A stretch of 64,000 bases of DNA from Linnemannia hyalina (taxonomy: Eukaryota > Mortierellomycota > Mortierellomycetes > Mortierellales > Mortierellaceae): assembly GCA_019671135.1 (NCBI GenBank), contig JAHRHY010000022.1, positions 434,001 to 498,000 of the forward strand. The letters are read 5' to 3'. Position numbers and translations under genes: made by a program. The notes below the pieces were generated by a model. That model was not told the origin of the DNA, made no database searches, and worked only from the letters and a program-made list of their open reading frames with translations. This document shows positions 22,858 to 34,470 of this stretch, in pieces (positions within the stretch are counted from its first letter, which is position 1; each line of letters starts with the position of its first letter).

Positions 22858-25800
22858 TTTGGATGTAGTTGTTGTTGTGGTGGTGGTGGAGAGTAGGGGA
22901 GTAGGTATGGTTGTTGTGTGAGTGTGAGTGTGAGTGTGAAGACGTGAGAGAAGAGAACGTTGTGGAGTGAGGAATAATTAAAAAAAAAAGAAAGGGATGC
23001 GGTCGTCCCTTTTTATAGGTAGATCAGGAATGGGCGATGTTCCTGAAGTAGTAAGTGCCTTTGGTGGATGGCACATGAGGGTCGGAGGCAGTTTACCCAA
23101 AGTTGAATGCGGTGAAGATGAAGAGAAGGGTAAGAAAGAATTCTTTGGTTGTATGGTCCAGTGGACGACTGGATGTCATTGGCTGGATGGAAGGGTAAAA
23201 ATAAATAAATTAAAATAATAAAATAAAATAAAAAGGAGTTCCTTGGCTGACTGTGCAGCAGGGAATGGACGTTCGATGGAAGGAGTCCGATGGAAGGGAT
23301 TCTATGGAATAATTCGTGTCTAGGGAAACTAAAATTGAAGATGTCAAAGATGGAAGGGAGCAAAAGAAGAGGGGTTTATTTGCTCGTGAACATGAGAACA
23401 CTGAGAACAAGGGCAAGGATATGCTCGTGGTCCTTGTTGTTCGGTTCGAAATGCAAGACAGGACAGGATAGGTTCTTGTTGTTCTTCATGAGACGGATAG
23501 CAAACGAAATATGTGAGATACATTTCGGATGATGGCAAACAGGATCATCATCACCTTCGAAAACACTAGCAAAGTCATGGAAAGACATTCTACAGCAACA
23601 ACAACACATCGATCGTAAACAATGGGCATTCATGGATGCTTTCTACTGATACCCTTTTGTTTCTCGCCTCTTCTCGTTGTTCTTCCTCTTGTTGATAGTA
23701 TCTATGGTTGTATGCATTGCATTTGTGAATGATGAGACATATGCCTGATCCCCTCTACAGTACAGAGTTCTCACCTTTCTGTCATTTCTTTCTATCTCTC
23801 TCTCCACTTTTTTGACATTCTTGTTTGATTTGTTTTCTTTCGTCCTTTTTGCATAAACAAGCAATTATCCTTCTGTAGCTTCCAAGAATCGAAGGTATCT
23901 TGGCCTTCGATTCATAATCAGGGGAAGAATAGGAGGCATCTAGCCAAGTGGAGACGGGGTACATACAACTATGCTCAAATGACGGTGCCAATGCCTATGA
24001 CCATTTGTGCCTAGATGAAAATAATATTACTGTGAGAGAGAGGACGATACTATGAAAAGAGAAAAATGGAGGGCTGTGACGCAATAAAAGAAGCGAGTGC
24101 ACTGTGGTAGCCGTCATGGCGATCATTGTCTATTCTTGTTGCCTTGGCTTTTTGACCCCCAAGCCTTGGCAGCCAACAGGGAAGGTCATTCATGGCTTTG
24201 CCTTTGGGATGATGTTGACTCCTCTATCCAAATGACAGTGCCACCATCCTAAATTAGACGAATAGCCCCCTTTCCCTCTCTGCTCCTCGCATAAGCCATC
24301 GTCATCATCCCATGGTCCGTAGACACCACTTGGCTAGGCTTTGATAGACATTAGTCCTCCTGCTTCTCACACTCACCCACTCTCTTAATTCCCTCTTTCT
24401 CCATTATCCCTTCCTCTTTTCTTCACTCTAGTGAATGAGAGAACGAATGAGCGAATAAAAAACTGATTAGTGCTGCTGGTGGTCGGTCAGTCGATCATTC
24501 CCTGATGTCCAAATGGATCCCATGGAAGTGATCCTTTTCTTGTTCTTTCTTCTGGTGTGTGCTCTCATTTATTTTGCTTGTTCTTACAACAAAGCTACTT
24601 TATGTGGCCCACATAGTCCGACTTTCCATCGAATCCTTCTTTTCGGCTTTTCTTCCCCTTCCCCCTTTTTTCTCACCACGCCAAACTATAGTCAGCCAGA
24701 GTACAGCTCACAAAAGTACACATGCACCCAATGCGATCCAACTCCCTTCTAAACCTTCCCTTCCCTACGTCGCACCACCCTACCCTTCCAATGACCCCAC
24801 CTTATCTTCCCTTCCTTCATTCCTTCCTTATTTACCCTGGACATCAAGAGGGATCCGAGTCTTTTTTGTCATTTGGGTTCAAGATTCAGCCGTGCGCGCT
24901 CATTCTCTTCTCGTAGCCTATCAAACAGGTACTTTTTTCAGACCCCTCTTCCTTTTTCCTCAGAAAGTAGAGAAAAGAAAAGAAAGAAGGGTTGGAAATC
25001 AGAAAAACGATGGAAGGTAGAGAAAAGCAATTGCAGGCCAGGGGGCAAGGAGGGGCTGGGGTAACTTTTTGGGCCGGAGGGGATTTATCAAGGATAGTTG
25101 CTACGTACCTTTTTATTTTTTGCTTCGTGTCGTTTTGAGTGCCTGTTTTACATCTGACAGGAGTGTAGATGATAAGAAAGATAGCAAAGTCGTTGGCAAC
25201 AGTGATAGTAAAGAGAGTGAGAGGGGATGAGATATTTTTTTTCTTGGACGTGTTCCTCTCTCTTCTCCCCTGTCCTCCTGTCCATTGCTCATCATTGGTC
25301 TTCCACGATTTCTTTTTCGACCTTTTTTCTGTGCACTCGATCCATCTCGTGCTCTTCTTTGTCTGTTTTCGATATGACCCCTTCCTTTTCTCTCGTTCAG
25401 AGTCTAATGCTCATTTTTTCCAGCCCAAATGACTAAATAGAATGAGAGAAAAAAAAACGCATTTCCACCGGACAAGGGGACCTACATTTCTTCCAGATGG
25501 ACCAGTAGATGGACCATGCGCCACAATGATACGCTGTTGACGCGTCCGAGCACCACGAATCGACCAATTTGATTTGCTACGCAATGTACAGTACTTTGAC
25601 TACCACTCCAACTCAAAACACAAACACAAACATCACTTCCATGACTGCAATGTTCTGTTTACCTTTTCCATCTCCTTTTCGATTGTCTCCTTACTCGTGT
25701 GCCTAGAGTCATGGTCCTTTTCTTGTCTTTTCTACACTTGCTCGGAGAGGTCTGGTCGTCTGAGATGGAATCGCTCTGGCCAGGTTGAAAGAGCGGCGTT

Positions 25801-26280
25801 GGTGTGGTTATTTCTTCTCGGCCTTCTATTTCATCTTAGAAGCCCAGCTCAATCTAGCCGTCCAGCAAACGCAAAAGCAAATGCCTGGACCCTGCATCTG
25901 TTCCAGTCTATAGTTTGGGCAGGTGATCTGACATATTGTTTTTTGAGAGACTATGACTGCCGCACACCCACGACGCAATAAATTTCTTAAAAACAAAAAA
26001 AAAGCTATGACTGTTGCCCTAGGACCATTGTCTAGAATTGAGGGAGATATATCAGGGGTCGTCCAAATGAAAAAGTGCCTCTTTTTGGATAGAACACTTC
26101 TTTTGTTTCTTTTCTCTTTTGCCATTCCATCTACGTCTTCTTTTTTCTTTTCATATCTCCAGCCCACAACAGGTGTTCTCCTCATCAAGACGAATATGCA
26201 TCAAACACGACATCCTTCTTTATAACAGACAATACATTTTTACTCAACACCTCAGTTATAAATAACTATCTATCTACCCC
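22858..26280. other. 3.4-kb region without a supportable gene
   Basis: Next to the calcipressin start there are GTGTGA and GGTGGTT repeats, probably its promoter. The remainder has pyrimidine-rich blocks (24.35-24.45 kb, 24.65-24.85 kb) and several short frames, the longest about 150 codons, with no recognisable motifs or convincing splice structure. A motif reading CAAATGACxGTGCCA occurs near 23974 and 24229 and could be a diverged dispersed repeat. Confidence 0.4.
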
Positions 26281-29258
26281 TTACCAGGCCTCACACTTCT
26301 TGACAGGATTCATAGCACTGCCCACCTTACACTGGAAAGCACTCGCAAACTCGGGAGAGTTTTGGACAACACCGTTGATTCGCCACTTGGATGGCGAATG
26401 TGGGTCGCTTCGGATCAGGTTGACAAGGTACTCGGGCCGCTCCTTGCTACACCATACCCGCGCGTAGGAGATGAAGAATAGTTGGGAGTGGGTGTATCTC
26501 TCCAGGCCGGGGAGGTTGAAGTTCTTGTGTCTTTTGAATAGAGAAGAGAGAGAGAGGGGGGAGGGGGTTAATATCAGTGGCTGTTTACATTTTCTTTTTT
26601 TTTTTCAATAATTAGAAAATAAGGAGACGTACTTTTTGCCAGAGGGGTCAGATTGAAGTCTACTCTGCCACGCGCGAAAGGATTGCTTGAGACCGCCATT
26701 ATCGGCAATGTTCTCGCCGAGTGTTAGTTGGCCGTTGACGTTGTGGTCCTTCCCGTCCGGACCCTTAACAGTGAAGTTCCCGTATTGGTTTACAAAGCAT
26801 TGGGCCTTTTCTGTAAATGCATTTTCTGTTGCATTTGTCCACCACTATTGAAGGGAGGAGAAAAGGAAAGAGGGTGAGGGGAGGAGGAATATGTGTGGGG
26901 TTTATGAGTAGGGAAGAAAGTTTGACGGAGAGAAGAGCCGTAGGGGAAAAACGGTGATATGCGTGTGGGGGTGTTGCTTACGTTGTGGAGGCGGCCGATG
27001 GAGTCGAAATGATGACCCATATTATCAAACCCATGCTATATATCAACAACAACAAAAAATAAGTGCTTAGAACTACAAGCTCTGAAGAATTCCCCTTTCA
27101 CCAAAACATCAATATCAACAACAAACGAATAAAACAAAAAAAAACTTACAGTAACCTCATGTCCAGCAACGACACCAAACCCGCCATAATTGACATACTC
27201 TGGACTCTCTACATCAAAAAACGGTCTCTGCAATATCCCCGCTGGAAAGACAATCTGGTTCGTGGATGGGTTATAGAACGCGTTTACCGTCTGGGGTGGA
27301 TCTGGTAGTTTCTTCCTGTTCAGGGGTTTGTCTATCATCCCTGTGGATTGCCGAGCGGACCAGATGGAGTATTGGAGTTGGTTGGCGTAATAGTCAGTTT
27401 TGGATACAGGAAGGGTGGAAAAGTACTTTTGTAGGGATGCGGAAGAAGAGACATCAGGAGAGTCGGTGGAGTAGCCCATCAGTTTAACGATGGCTTCGAG
27501 TTTTTCCATGGCTCCCGAGAGCGTGAGTTTGTCAAGCCATGTGAGGGTGGGGAAGGTTTTTTTGTAAGAGTCGAGGATTGAGTCGATGATCGAGACGGTG
27601 GAGGCTAGACTGGTTCCAGGGAAGGCGGTTTGGATGTAGTAGTGGCCTGCCATATCGCCTAAGTTGTTGTTGATTACGCTCACACAGTGCTTCCAGCGTG
27701 GGGTGACGGTGTCTAGGGAGACGCCGGAGAGGGTTGCGGAGAGGGTATGGAGGGGTTGGCGGTAGGGGGTTCCTAGGTTAGGAGAGCTTTTGGAGATTAT
27801 GAGCCATGTGATATAGTTTCGGAGGGTTTGTGGGGTGGTGGTGCTAAGGAGGTTCTCTAGGCGGGTGAGGTATTCTGGGGATGAGACGATGATGGGACGG
27901 GTGTTGGTTACTCCTGTGGGAAGGACACCCGAGATGAACGCGACCCAGTCGATACTAGGTGTCACAGCAGAGATCTGGTCTACAGTACGCGGGTTATTAG
28001 ACTTGATAGGGTCATAAAGATCGACAAGCTCCGTCCCAATCTTGGCCAACTGGGTTTCAAACCCCACCATCGCCTTTGCAACATCTTTCCACTTCTGCTT
28101 CACATCCGCATCGGTAAGTGTCTGGTTCCTGGTAGCCACATCCTCCTCACCAAAAACCACCTGAAACATCTGGCCAATCGTCGACTCGTATAACTTGATA
28201 GTCTCCGCGTCCTGATAATACTCCCTCGCCGGCAGGCCCAACCCGCCTTCACTCAACGACAGGGAGTTGATCAACGGATCCATCGAATCAGAGCCAACAT
28301 CCAGGCTCACAAACCCCGAAATCCCCTGGTTCGATAGCTGCGCCAGCATCTTTGCGAGCACCGTCTTGTCCCCGCCCCCAACTTTACCGGTGGCATTAGA
28401 AGGGAAGGTGGAGAAAATGGAAGAGATCTGGTCGAGAAGGGGTTTTCGACCGTTAGAGAGGATTGTAGACTCGTCCATGCAGCTGGCATAGAGGTCTTGG
28501 AGTTTTTGGAGGTTTGCCTGGGCGGCGGCGGAGTCGGGGTCGGTTTTGGAGGGAGTGGGTTGTTTTCCGAGAGAGGGGTCTACGATTTCACGGATCGCGT
28601 CCTGGTAGGTGGAGAAGAGAGAGAGAATGGATGTTACTAATTGTTTGTTGTTTTCTAGGAGGGGTTAACGTGGTGATGGATGAGAAGAGAATAAAGTAAA
28701 ATAAAGGGGGAGGGGATGGACGTACGTTGTTCTTGTCGTAGAGGATTTGGAAGTAGTTGAACGCAGACTGGTCCGCGGCAATGGTTCTCTTCTCATAGAA
28801 CCCACCACCTAAGAAATCAGCAGAGAAAGCAACAAAAAAGGAGTGAGTGGTAAGGTTTGGTATCCATAACTGACAAAACGTTGCTACGTTTGAGCACAGG
28901 AGAGGAAAGGAAGAAAGACATACAGGCAAACTGACTGAAATCTTGGCAGGGGTCTGCCTTCGGGTTCATGTCATCCAGGATCTCCTTTGCCGCAGTCACG
29001 CAATGTGGAGTCTTGCATGTCGCCTGTTGAATAAAAAAAGAAACACAGAGTTGAGTACCACGGATGCATGGGGCTTTAAAAATTCATTTGCCAGTGATGT
29101 AACGAGGGGGGTAGAAAATAAAGGAGAAAGCTAACCTTGTTGCTTAGAGAGGGATCCTTTGAGGCGCGTTCTTTACGGATGGGGATGGGCTCAGCTTGGA
29201 CTAAGGATAGGGCCAGGCTGACTGCCACCAAGAGGGAGATCTTTGTGGCCAATACCAT
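26281..29258 (-). CDS. Secreted M13 (neprilysin-like) zinc metallopeptidase, copy A
   Basis: Zinc endopeptidase of the M13 family, predicted to be secreted. Seven exons: 29258-29136, 29023-28924, 28808-28726, 28601-27150, 27035-26982, 26844-26633 and 26530-26281, splicing to 757 residues. Residues 1-22 look like a signal peptide (KISLLVAVSLALSLVQA), so it is a secreted rather than membrane-anchored neprilysin. Motifs: NPKADPCQDFSQFAC near the N-terminus, VNAFY with IVFPAGILQRPFF, the zinc motif HEVTH at 583-587 (split by the exon 4/5 intron), ENIADNGG with Glu648 and Asp652, and the family C-terminus CEAW. All catalytic residues are present. It is the leftmost of five M13 loci and the only intact one without a Sel1 gene facing its 3' end. 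Confidence 0.92.
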
Positions 29259-30624
29259 ATTATTTTCAGAAGGGAGAGGATGGGTATGTTTAGGTTCGAA
29301 GGGGTTTGTGAAGGAGGATTTGAAGATCGATCAAGAAAAAAAATAATCGAGGCGGACTCTGAGGATAATAAGGAAGAGGAGGGAGGCCGTTGAAGGAAAA
29401 AAAGGAATGTTTTTTTTTTTTTTTCATTCACCAAGGCAAAGAAAAAAGACGGGGTTTCCCCAGCAAAACACAACAACACCGAACAGGGCGATGATGACAA
29501 TGGTATGTAGGAAGACATGAAGAACTGAAACATCTCATCAGGTATCACACCGTCAGTATGAACAGAGATGAAGAGATAAATATCAAAAATGAACGGATGG
29601 GCGATACATGGTCCCATAGATTTGGAGTGCCTTGCGTCCGCGTCCATTAGCCCATTGGGTGCGTGGGAAACAATAGGTGAAACGACTGAATATGCGATTG
29701 CGATGATGATATCGAACAGCCCAGTTTCTAGATCCCTGAAAAAGGGCTTTTGAGGCTCTATTCTTTCTCACGGGGTAAAATGACGGGACAGAGTCTCTTC
29801 ATCAGTGTCTTGCTTGGCTGCTTTCAATCTTTACCAAGGGATATGTACACGCCCCATACATACTTCTTCAGCCTTTCCTTTCCCTCAACCTCTTTCGTTT
29901 CTGTTCCTTTTTTTATGTTCTTTTGTCTTGGTCGCGCCACTAACACACATCGCATATCTTGAGTAGGGGGAGTACCCTAGGGTTGCAGACAACAACAATG
30001 CATAAACTGTATCCCCTTCTTTTTTTCAGAGTGATGGAAGTGGTTCATGTTCACGCACCATATTTGTTTATTTTTTGTCTAGAACCAAGGAAGGGGCCAA
30101 TTGTTTGTGTTAGAGTCACCAGGGAAACGGACGTTGCGAATGCAAGAAGGAACAGTTTTTATTTGTGGGAGATTGAAACGCCCGCAGTCACTGCCTGCAG
30201 GGTCCACCCATACGGAGAGCGCAGTTGTGCAACGTCTGGGCCCTGAGATTTGTGATTTCGCACTGTTGTTATCGCGCTCCATTAGAGCGCCGTGTTTTTC
30301 GTTTTTTTTATGGGCAACAGAGATCAAATAGCGATGGAATGTATTTTTTACGCGATTGTGATACCTGAGGATCTAAGATGCTTATCGACACGTCAAAGGC
30401 AATGCAGTGAATGTCCCCTATGCCCCCACTTTTTTTTTACCCGGCAACATGCATCGATAATGCTTATTTTTAAGTCGAAATCTTAATTCTGCTTGGTGTG
30501 CACGGCGCACCTCACATTCATAAGCGAGAGTAAAGGATAAAGGACATCTGCATTCCTGATTGATATATTAGATTTTCCTCCTTCGCTGCCGGCGGGTTTT
30601 TGGTTTGACAAAGACATGGGGGTG
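29259..30624. other. Intergenic between divergent peptidase A and the deacetylase
   Basis: About 1.4 kb. The first 200 bp (purine-rich on the plus strand) are the upstream region of peptidase A. The rest shows only short frames without motifs and A/T homopolymers. No RNA gene seen. Confidence 0.4.
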
Positions 30625-30632
30625 TATAAATA
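30625..30632 (+). promoter_or_regulatory. TATA box of the polysaccharide deacetylase gene
   Basis: TATAAATA lies 82 bp before the ATG and is followed by a CT-rich initiator-like stretch, a spacing compatible with a short fungal 5' UTR. It is the clearest TATA element in the window. Confidence 0.6.
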
Positions 30633-30713
30633 CGTCCGCTGTATCTTCAATTTTCTCTCCATATCACAGTAGCTCTCAACCCTCCTCGCTCTCTCCTCCC
30701 CGTCCTCCAAAAA

Positions 30714-31723
30714 ATGCCCTCTTTCTTCCGTTTGGCTACCATTGCCGCCCTTTTCGCCGCCGCACTAGTGTCAGCAGTGCCCATCAGTGACCCCAACTCG
30801 AACCCTTCCGTCCTCCAAAAGCGCGCTGGCGGGGCAACTGTGGTTTACCGCTGCACAATCCCAGGCACCATCGCAATCACCTTTGACGATGGCCCATTCA
30901 TCTACACCAACGGCCTGTTGGATATCTTGAGATCGAGAAATGTCAAGGCAACCTTCTTCTTTAACGGCAACACCTATGGCAGAATTGAAGACTTTGCCGC
31001 GTCGGTCAAGAGGGCGTACGAGGATGGACATCAAGTCGCTTCGCATACTTGGGACCACAAGGATTTGACGACACTTAGTCCTGGTGAGGCGGTCGAGGAG
31101 CTGACGAAGTGTAAGTATTTGTGAGTTGGTGGTTTGGTATTGGGCCTGCACAAATGCAATGGGTTCTGAACTGATACGGAGATTATTTTTATTTTCTTTA
31201 TTTTCGTGGAATAGTGGAGGACGCGTTTAGAGGGATAATTGGCGTGCGCCCGACGTACATACGCCCACCATTTGGGTCCTTGAACCAGCCGGTTCTTGAT
31301 ATTTTAGGTCAACGGAACTATACTGCCGTCGTGTGGTCCCAGGACACCCAGGACTGGGCTCGTAAGTTTATCTGTCCATGACTAAGCACAGGTCCAAAAA
31401 AAATGTACGTGCAATTGTGCCACTGTACACTCACCACCTCTGCAATATTTTATTTTGAAAACAAACATCTAGACCCTGACGACTTCAACGCGAGTTACCA
31501 GTTATACGAGCAATTGCTCAACAACACCGATAATCTCGGACAACCGGGACATATTGTCTTGCAGCACGAGGTGAACCAGGTCACAGCTTTGCAGGTTGCC
31601 CCGATGGCGATTGATTTGGCGTTGGTGAGAGGGTACAAGGTTGTTACTGTGGGCGAGTGTTTGGGGGATCCCAAGAGTAACTGGTATACAACTAGCGTTA
31701 TTGATTCTACCATTTACGATTGA
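30714..31723 (+). CDS. Secreted polysaccharide (chitin) deacetylase, CE4 family
   Basis: Removes N-acetyl groups from chitin-type polymers in the wall or outside the cell. Three exons, 30714-31110, 31215-31361 and 31473-31723, give 264 residues. The signal peptide covers residues 1-22 (ATIAALFAAALVSAVP), followed by a Kex2-like KR at 36-37. NodB motifs in order: TFDDGP (56-61, catalytic base and metal Asp), SHTWDH (110-115, metal His residues), RPPFGS, DTQDW and IVLQHE (catalytic His). All five motifs are intact, so activity is expected. There is no extra chitin-binding domain or GPI signal. Exact substrate (chitin or chitosan oligomers) cannot be told from sequence. It sits between the M13 peptidase A and the first Sel1 gene. 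Confidence 0.92.
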
Positions 31724-32515
31724 GGTACGCACACGCGGCTGGCTTCATGTGCTGTCCTGTCTTTGTTAATATATCACCCCTTTTTTTTATCGTTAGTCGA
31801 TCGTCTTCCTTCCTTCTTCCCCTTCTAATAATAAACGAAGTGTCAGACAGGTCGGTTCAACATATATTAGGAACCATCTCTGGCTCCAACTCCCTTATTT
31901 TTAACCATCCGCACACGTCCCACTTCCCCTCAGCTATACCCTATCGAGAACAAATGCTTCTGTCTGTCCGTGCGATGTGAGGTGAATCAAAATTAGGTTA
32001 TCTTAGCGACAGAGGTATACAATTTTTTCATGCTAGATCGATCTGTTGTCAACATTCAGGTACCCATTGACTCGCCATTTAGGTATCATTGGCGAAGAAA
32101 TGAAGGGGGGATGATCTCCATGATTGACTGCATGGCCATGAACCCGTACCCTCACAACCCACAAGGAAGCAACAACGCCCCTCCTCTCACTCTGTTTTCT
32201 TGCCCTTGGTCTTTTTTTTTATTTGCTTGCATGCTTGCAAAAAGAGGGGTCAAAGCGTTGTTGTTTTTTTGCGAGTATATTTTTTTTGTCCTCCCAAGGG
32301 GTTGTTCTCTTCCTAATTCCTCCCTTCCTCCCTCGCTTTCTCTTCCTTTTCTCTTCATCCTCCTTTCATTCCTGCATTCACTTCCCTCTCATCACCATCA
32401 ACATCAACATCAACATCATCATCATCACCCTCCACTCTCATCACAACAAGCACAGCATCATCTCCTCTGAACGCACCCACTCATCCCTAAACACGCAGAC
32501 AGGGACCTTCCAAGC
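31724..32515. other. Spacer upstream of Sel1 gene 1, with ATC-type repeats
   Basis: About 790 bp. It contains T-rich and CCTT-rich blocks, then (ATCAAC)/(ATC) repeats at about 32397-32427 shortly before the Sel1 start. No supportable gene. Confidence 0.4.
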
Positions 32516-32522
32516 ATGCTCC

Positions 32523-33437
32523 ATGGAAACGTCCAGCTTCAGGAACTCGTACAGGCAATCCGTTCGGTCGAAAAGCGCATCCCACCTTCTTCTATCCCAC
32601 CATCACACCCAGACGAGATTTTTTATGTCGGACAGGAAGACCGTTGTCTCCCAAGACAACATCATAAGCACCACCTCTGTGAGACGGAACCCAGTCTACG
32701 GTCTTGTAGAGACAGCGATGGAAAACTACACTCACATCGATAGACCCCTTGCTTTCCCGTCCGCTCGAGGTCCGCAAGAAGTGTTGGACGATCAAACATC
32801 AGCCGTCAAGGATATTCCAACCAGTCTTCATTCTGACGATGACAGTAACTCTCAGCAGCGTGGGCCCCAGAGCGTAACAGCCAATGTGTCCGTGGAACTA
32901 CAAATCGTGCGGATAATCATTAGTGCTAGTGAGGGGAACAAGGACGCCCAGGTCGCGCTTGGCGACATGTACAGGGACGGCAAGGGGGTTGCGCAAGACT
33001 ACCAGGCGGCCATGGATTGGTACTTCAAGGCCGCCAAGCGAGGATATGCTGCCGCTCAACTCAACGTCGGATTTCTCTACAACCATGGTCAAGGTGTTCC
33101 TGGGGACTACAAACAAGCGATGGACTGGTTCCTCCAGGCCGCCCAGCAAGGACATATGAGATCTCAATTCAACATCTGCATCTACTACGAAATTGGCCAA
33201 GGAGTTTCCCAAGACTACGCACAAGCGATGGATTGGTTCCTGAAGGCCGCCGAGCAAGAGCACGACGTTGCTCTGTTCAACATCGGCCTACTTTATAGCA
33301 AAGGTCAAGGTGTACCCCGGGATTATACAAAAGCCCTGGAGTGGTACTCAAAGGCTGCCAACCAAGGACAAATTAGCGCCAAGAGGGAATTGGCGGCCTT
33401 GGTGGAAAAGGTGAAAAAGGGTGTTGCTGTAAACTAA
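32523..33437 (+). CDS. Sel1-repeat protein, copy 1 (four repeats, altered N-terminus)
   Basis: Sel1-like (TPR-type) solenoid protein, usually a protein-interaction scaffold. The open frame 32523-33437 gives 304 residues. From residue about 55 it matches the two paralogues: RRNPVYGLVE, ENYTHIDRPLAFPSARGPQ, then four 36-residue Sel1 repeats (pattern ALGDMYRDGKGVAQDYQAAM..W..KAA..G). Before this the paralogous exon 1 is recognisable (LHGNVQLQELVQAIRSVEK, PDEIFYVGQ) but in another frame starting at ATG 32516. The rest of exon 1, the intron and the start of exon 2 are deleted at about 32640-32690. The present frame therefore has an overprinted N-terminus if expressed from 32523; alternatively the gene is dead or starts at ATG 32625. 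Its 3' end faces the orphan M13 exon 119 bp away. Confidence 0.68.
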   Translation: METSSFRNSYRQSVRSKSASHLLLSHHHTQTRFFMSDRKTVVSQDNIISTTSVRRNPVYGLVETAMENYTHIDRPLAFPSARGPQEVLDDQTSAVKDIPTSLHSDDDSNSQQRGPQSVTANVSVELQIVRIIISASEGNKDAQVALGDMYRDGKGVAQDYQAAMDWYFKAAKRGYAAAQLNVGFLYNHGQGVPGDYKQAMDWFLQAAQQGHMRSQFNICIYYEIGQGVSQDYAQAMDWFLKAAEQEHDVALFNIGLLYSKGQGVPRDYTKALEWYSKAANQGQISAKRELAALVEKVKKGVAVN

Positions 33438-33555
33438 AAAATAAATAATAATTCATCGAATTCGGGTGCGAGGGGTGGTACGTTATCTTTCTCTATATCT
33501 TCTTCGAACGCTCTTCCTCCTCTGTTTCTTTCTCCTCCCTTCCTACAGCCAGCAC

Positions 33556-33793
33556 CTACCACACCTCATACTTCTTGTTAGGGTTCATAGGCGTACCCGC
33601 CTTGTACTGGAATGCCTTTGCGAAATCGGGGGAGTTCTGGGCGGCGCCGTTGATTCGCCATTGGGGAGGCGAACGGTTGTTGTGGTTGACGAGGTCTACA
33701 AGTGACTCTGGTGTCATCTTGGTGCACCACAGATGGCCGTAGGAGATGAAGAAGAGTTGTTCCAAGGTGTATTTGTACAGCCCTGGAAGTACG
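33556..33793 (-). pseudogene. Orphan last exon of an M13 peptidase
   Basis: The 238-bp segment matches exon 7 of the neighbouring peptidases, closest to copy D (LFFISYGHLWCTKMTPESLV, WRINGAAQNSPDFAKAF), and ends in YEVW and a stop. The acceptor AG at 33795-33794 is retained. Relative to paralogues four codons are missing just after the splice site, and the two C-terminal cysteines (before K-x-x-x-P-M-N-P and in CEVW) are both Tyr. No exons 1-6 are found upstream. It is a relic facing the 3' end of Sel1 copy 1. Confidence 0.85.
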
Positions 33794-34302
33794 CTGTGGG
33801 GAAGGAGAGGAGATAGTGGTGGATGGGATGATTGATTAAATTAACACTAAGCTTTTTGTAGTTAATGTGTCTGTGCATAGTGTTGGTGGCAAAAACAAGA
33901 TGGGACGACCGAAGCAAAGGAGAAAAGAAGGTTAGGGCAACGAACATTAGCAATTACCACGGAGAAACAACGAATATGGAAAGATAGAAAGAAATCCTAC
34001 GGATAAGAACGATTTCTGGTTCCTCAGGTCTAGTATATTCTTCTGTGGATCGTCAAAGAGACAGCAAAAAAAAAAGGCGGACAAAGTCAGTCGAAACGGG
34101 TCAAGGAGGGGTCGCCACATCATGGTTCGTACAAAAAGGATGTGCCTCCAAATATATTTTGTTTGTTTACAGCTCGAACGAATGCATGCTTGTCTTTGTC
34201 ACAGCCCTTCCCATCATCCCATGGTAACACGGCGGGACGAAGAGTTCTCCGGGACGAATGCATGTCACCTGTCTTCACTCATCCTCTCCCTTTCGCTCAC
34301 TC

Positions 34303-34326
34303 TTTTTTTTTTTTTTTTTTTTTTTT
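34303..34326 (+). repeat. Poly(T) tract in the Sel1 copy 2 promoter
   Basis: 24 consecutive T, about 145 bp before the ATG. Absent at this length from the otherwise homologous promoter of Sel1 copy 3. Confidence 0.9.
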
Positions 34327-34417
34327 CGCGCACCCATTCTTTTCTTCTTTCCATTCCACACCCATCCCCCAGCACCATCCACAGCACTCTTTTCATTTTC
34401 TTCCTACCCATCCATCA

Positions 34418-34453
34418 CATCCATCCATCCATCCATCCATTCATCCATCCATC
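34418..34453 (+). repeat. (CATC)n microsatellite before Sel1 copy 2
   Basis: About nine CATC units with one interruption, ending 17 bp before the start codon. The homologous position in Sel1 copy 3 has only degenerate units, so the array expanded after duplication. Confidence 0.85.
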
Positions 34454-34470
34454 GCCTCCTTCGCCGTAGA

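Noticed and set aside
24559..25020. Possible 153-codon gene in the spacer
   Set aside because: Pyrimidine-driven composition (Pro/Ser/Leu/Phe), no family motif, no splice structure or homologous neighbour.
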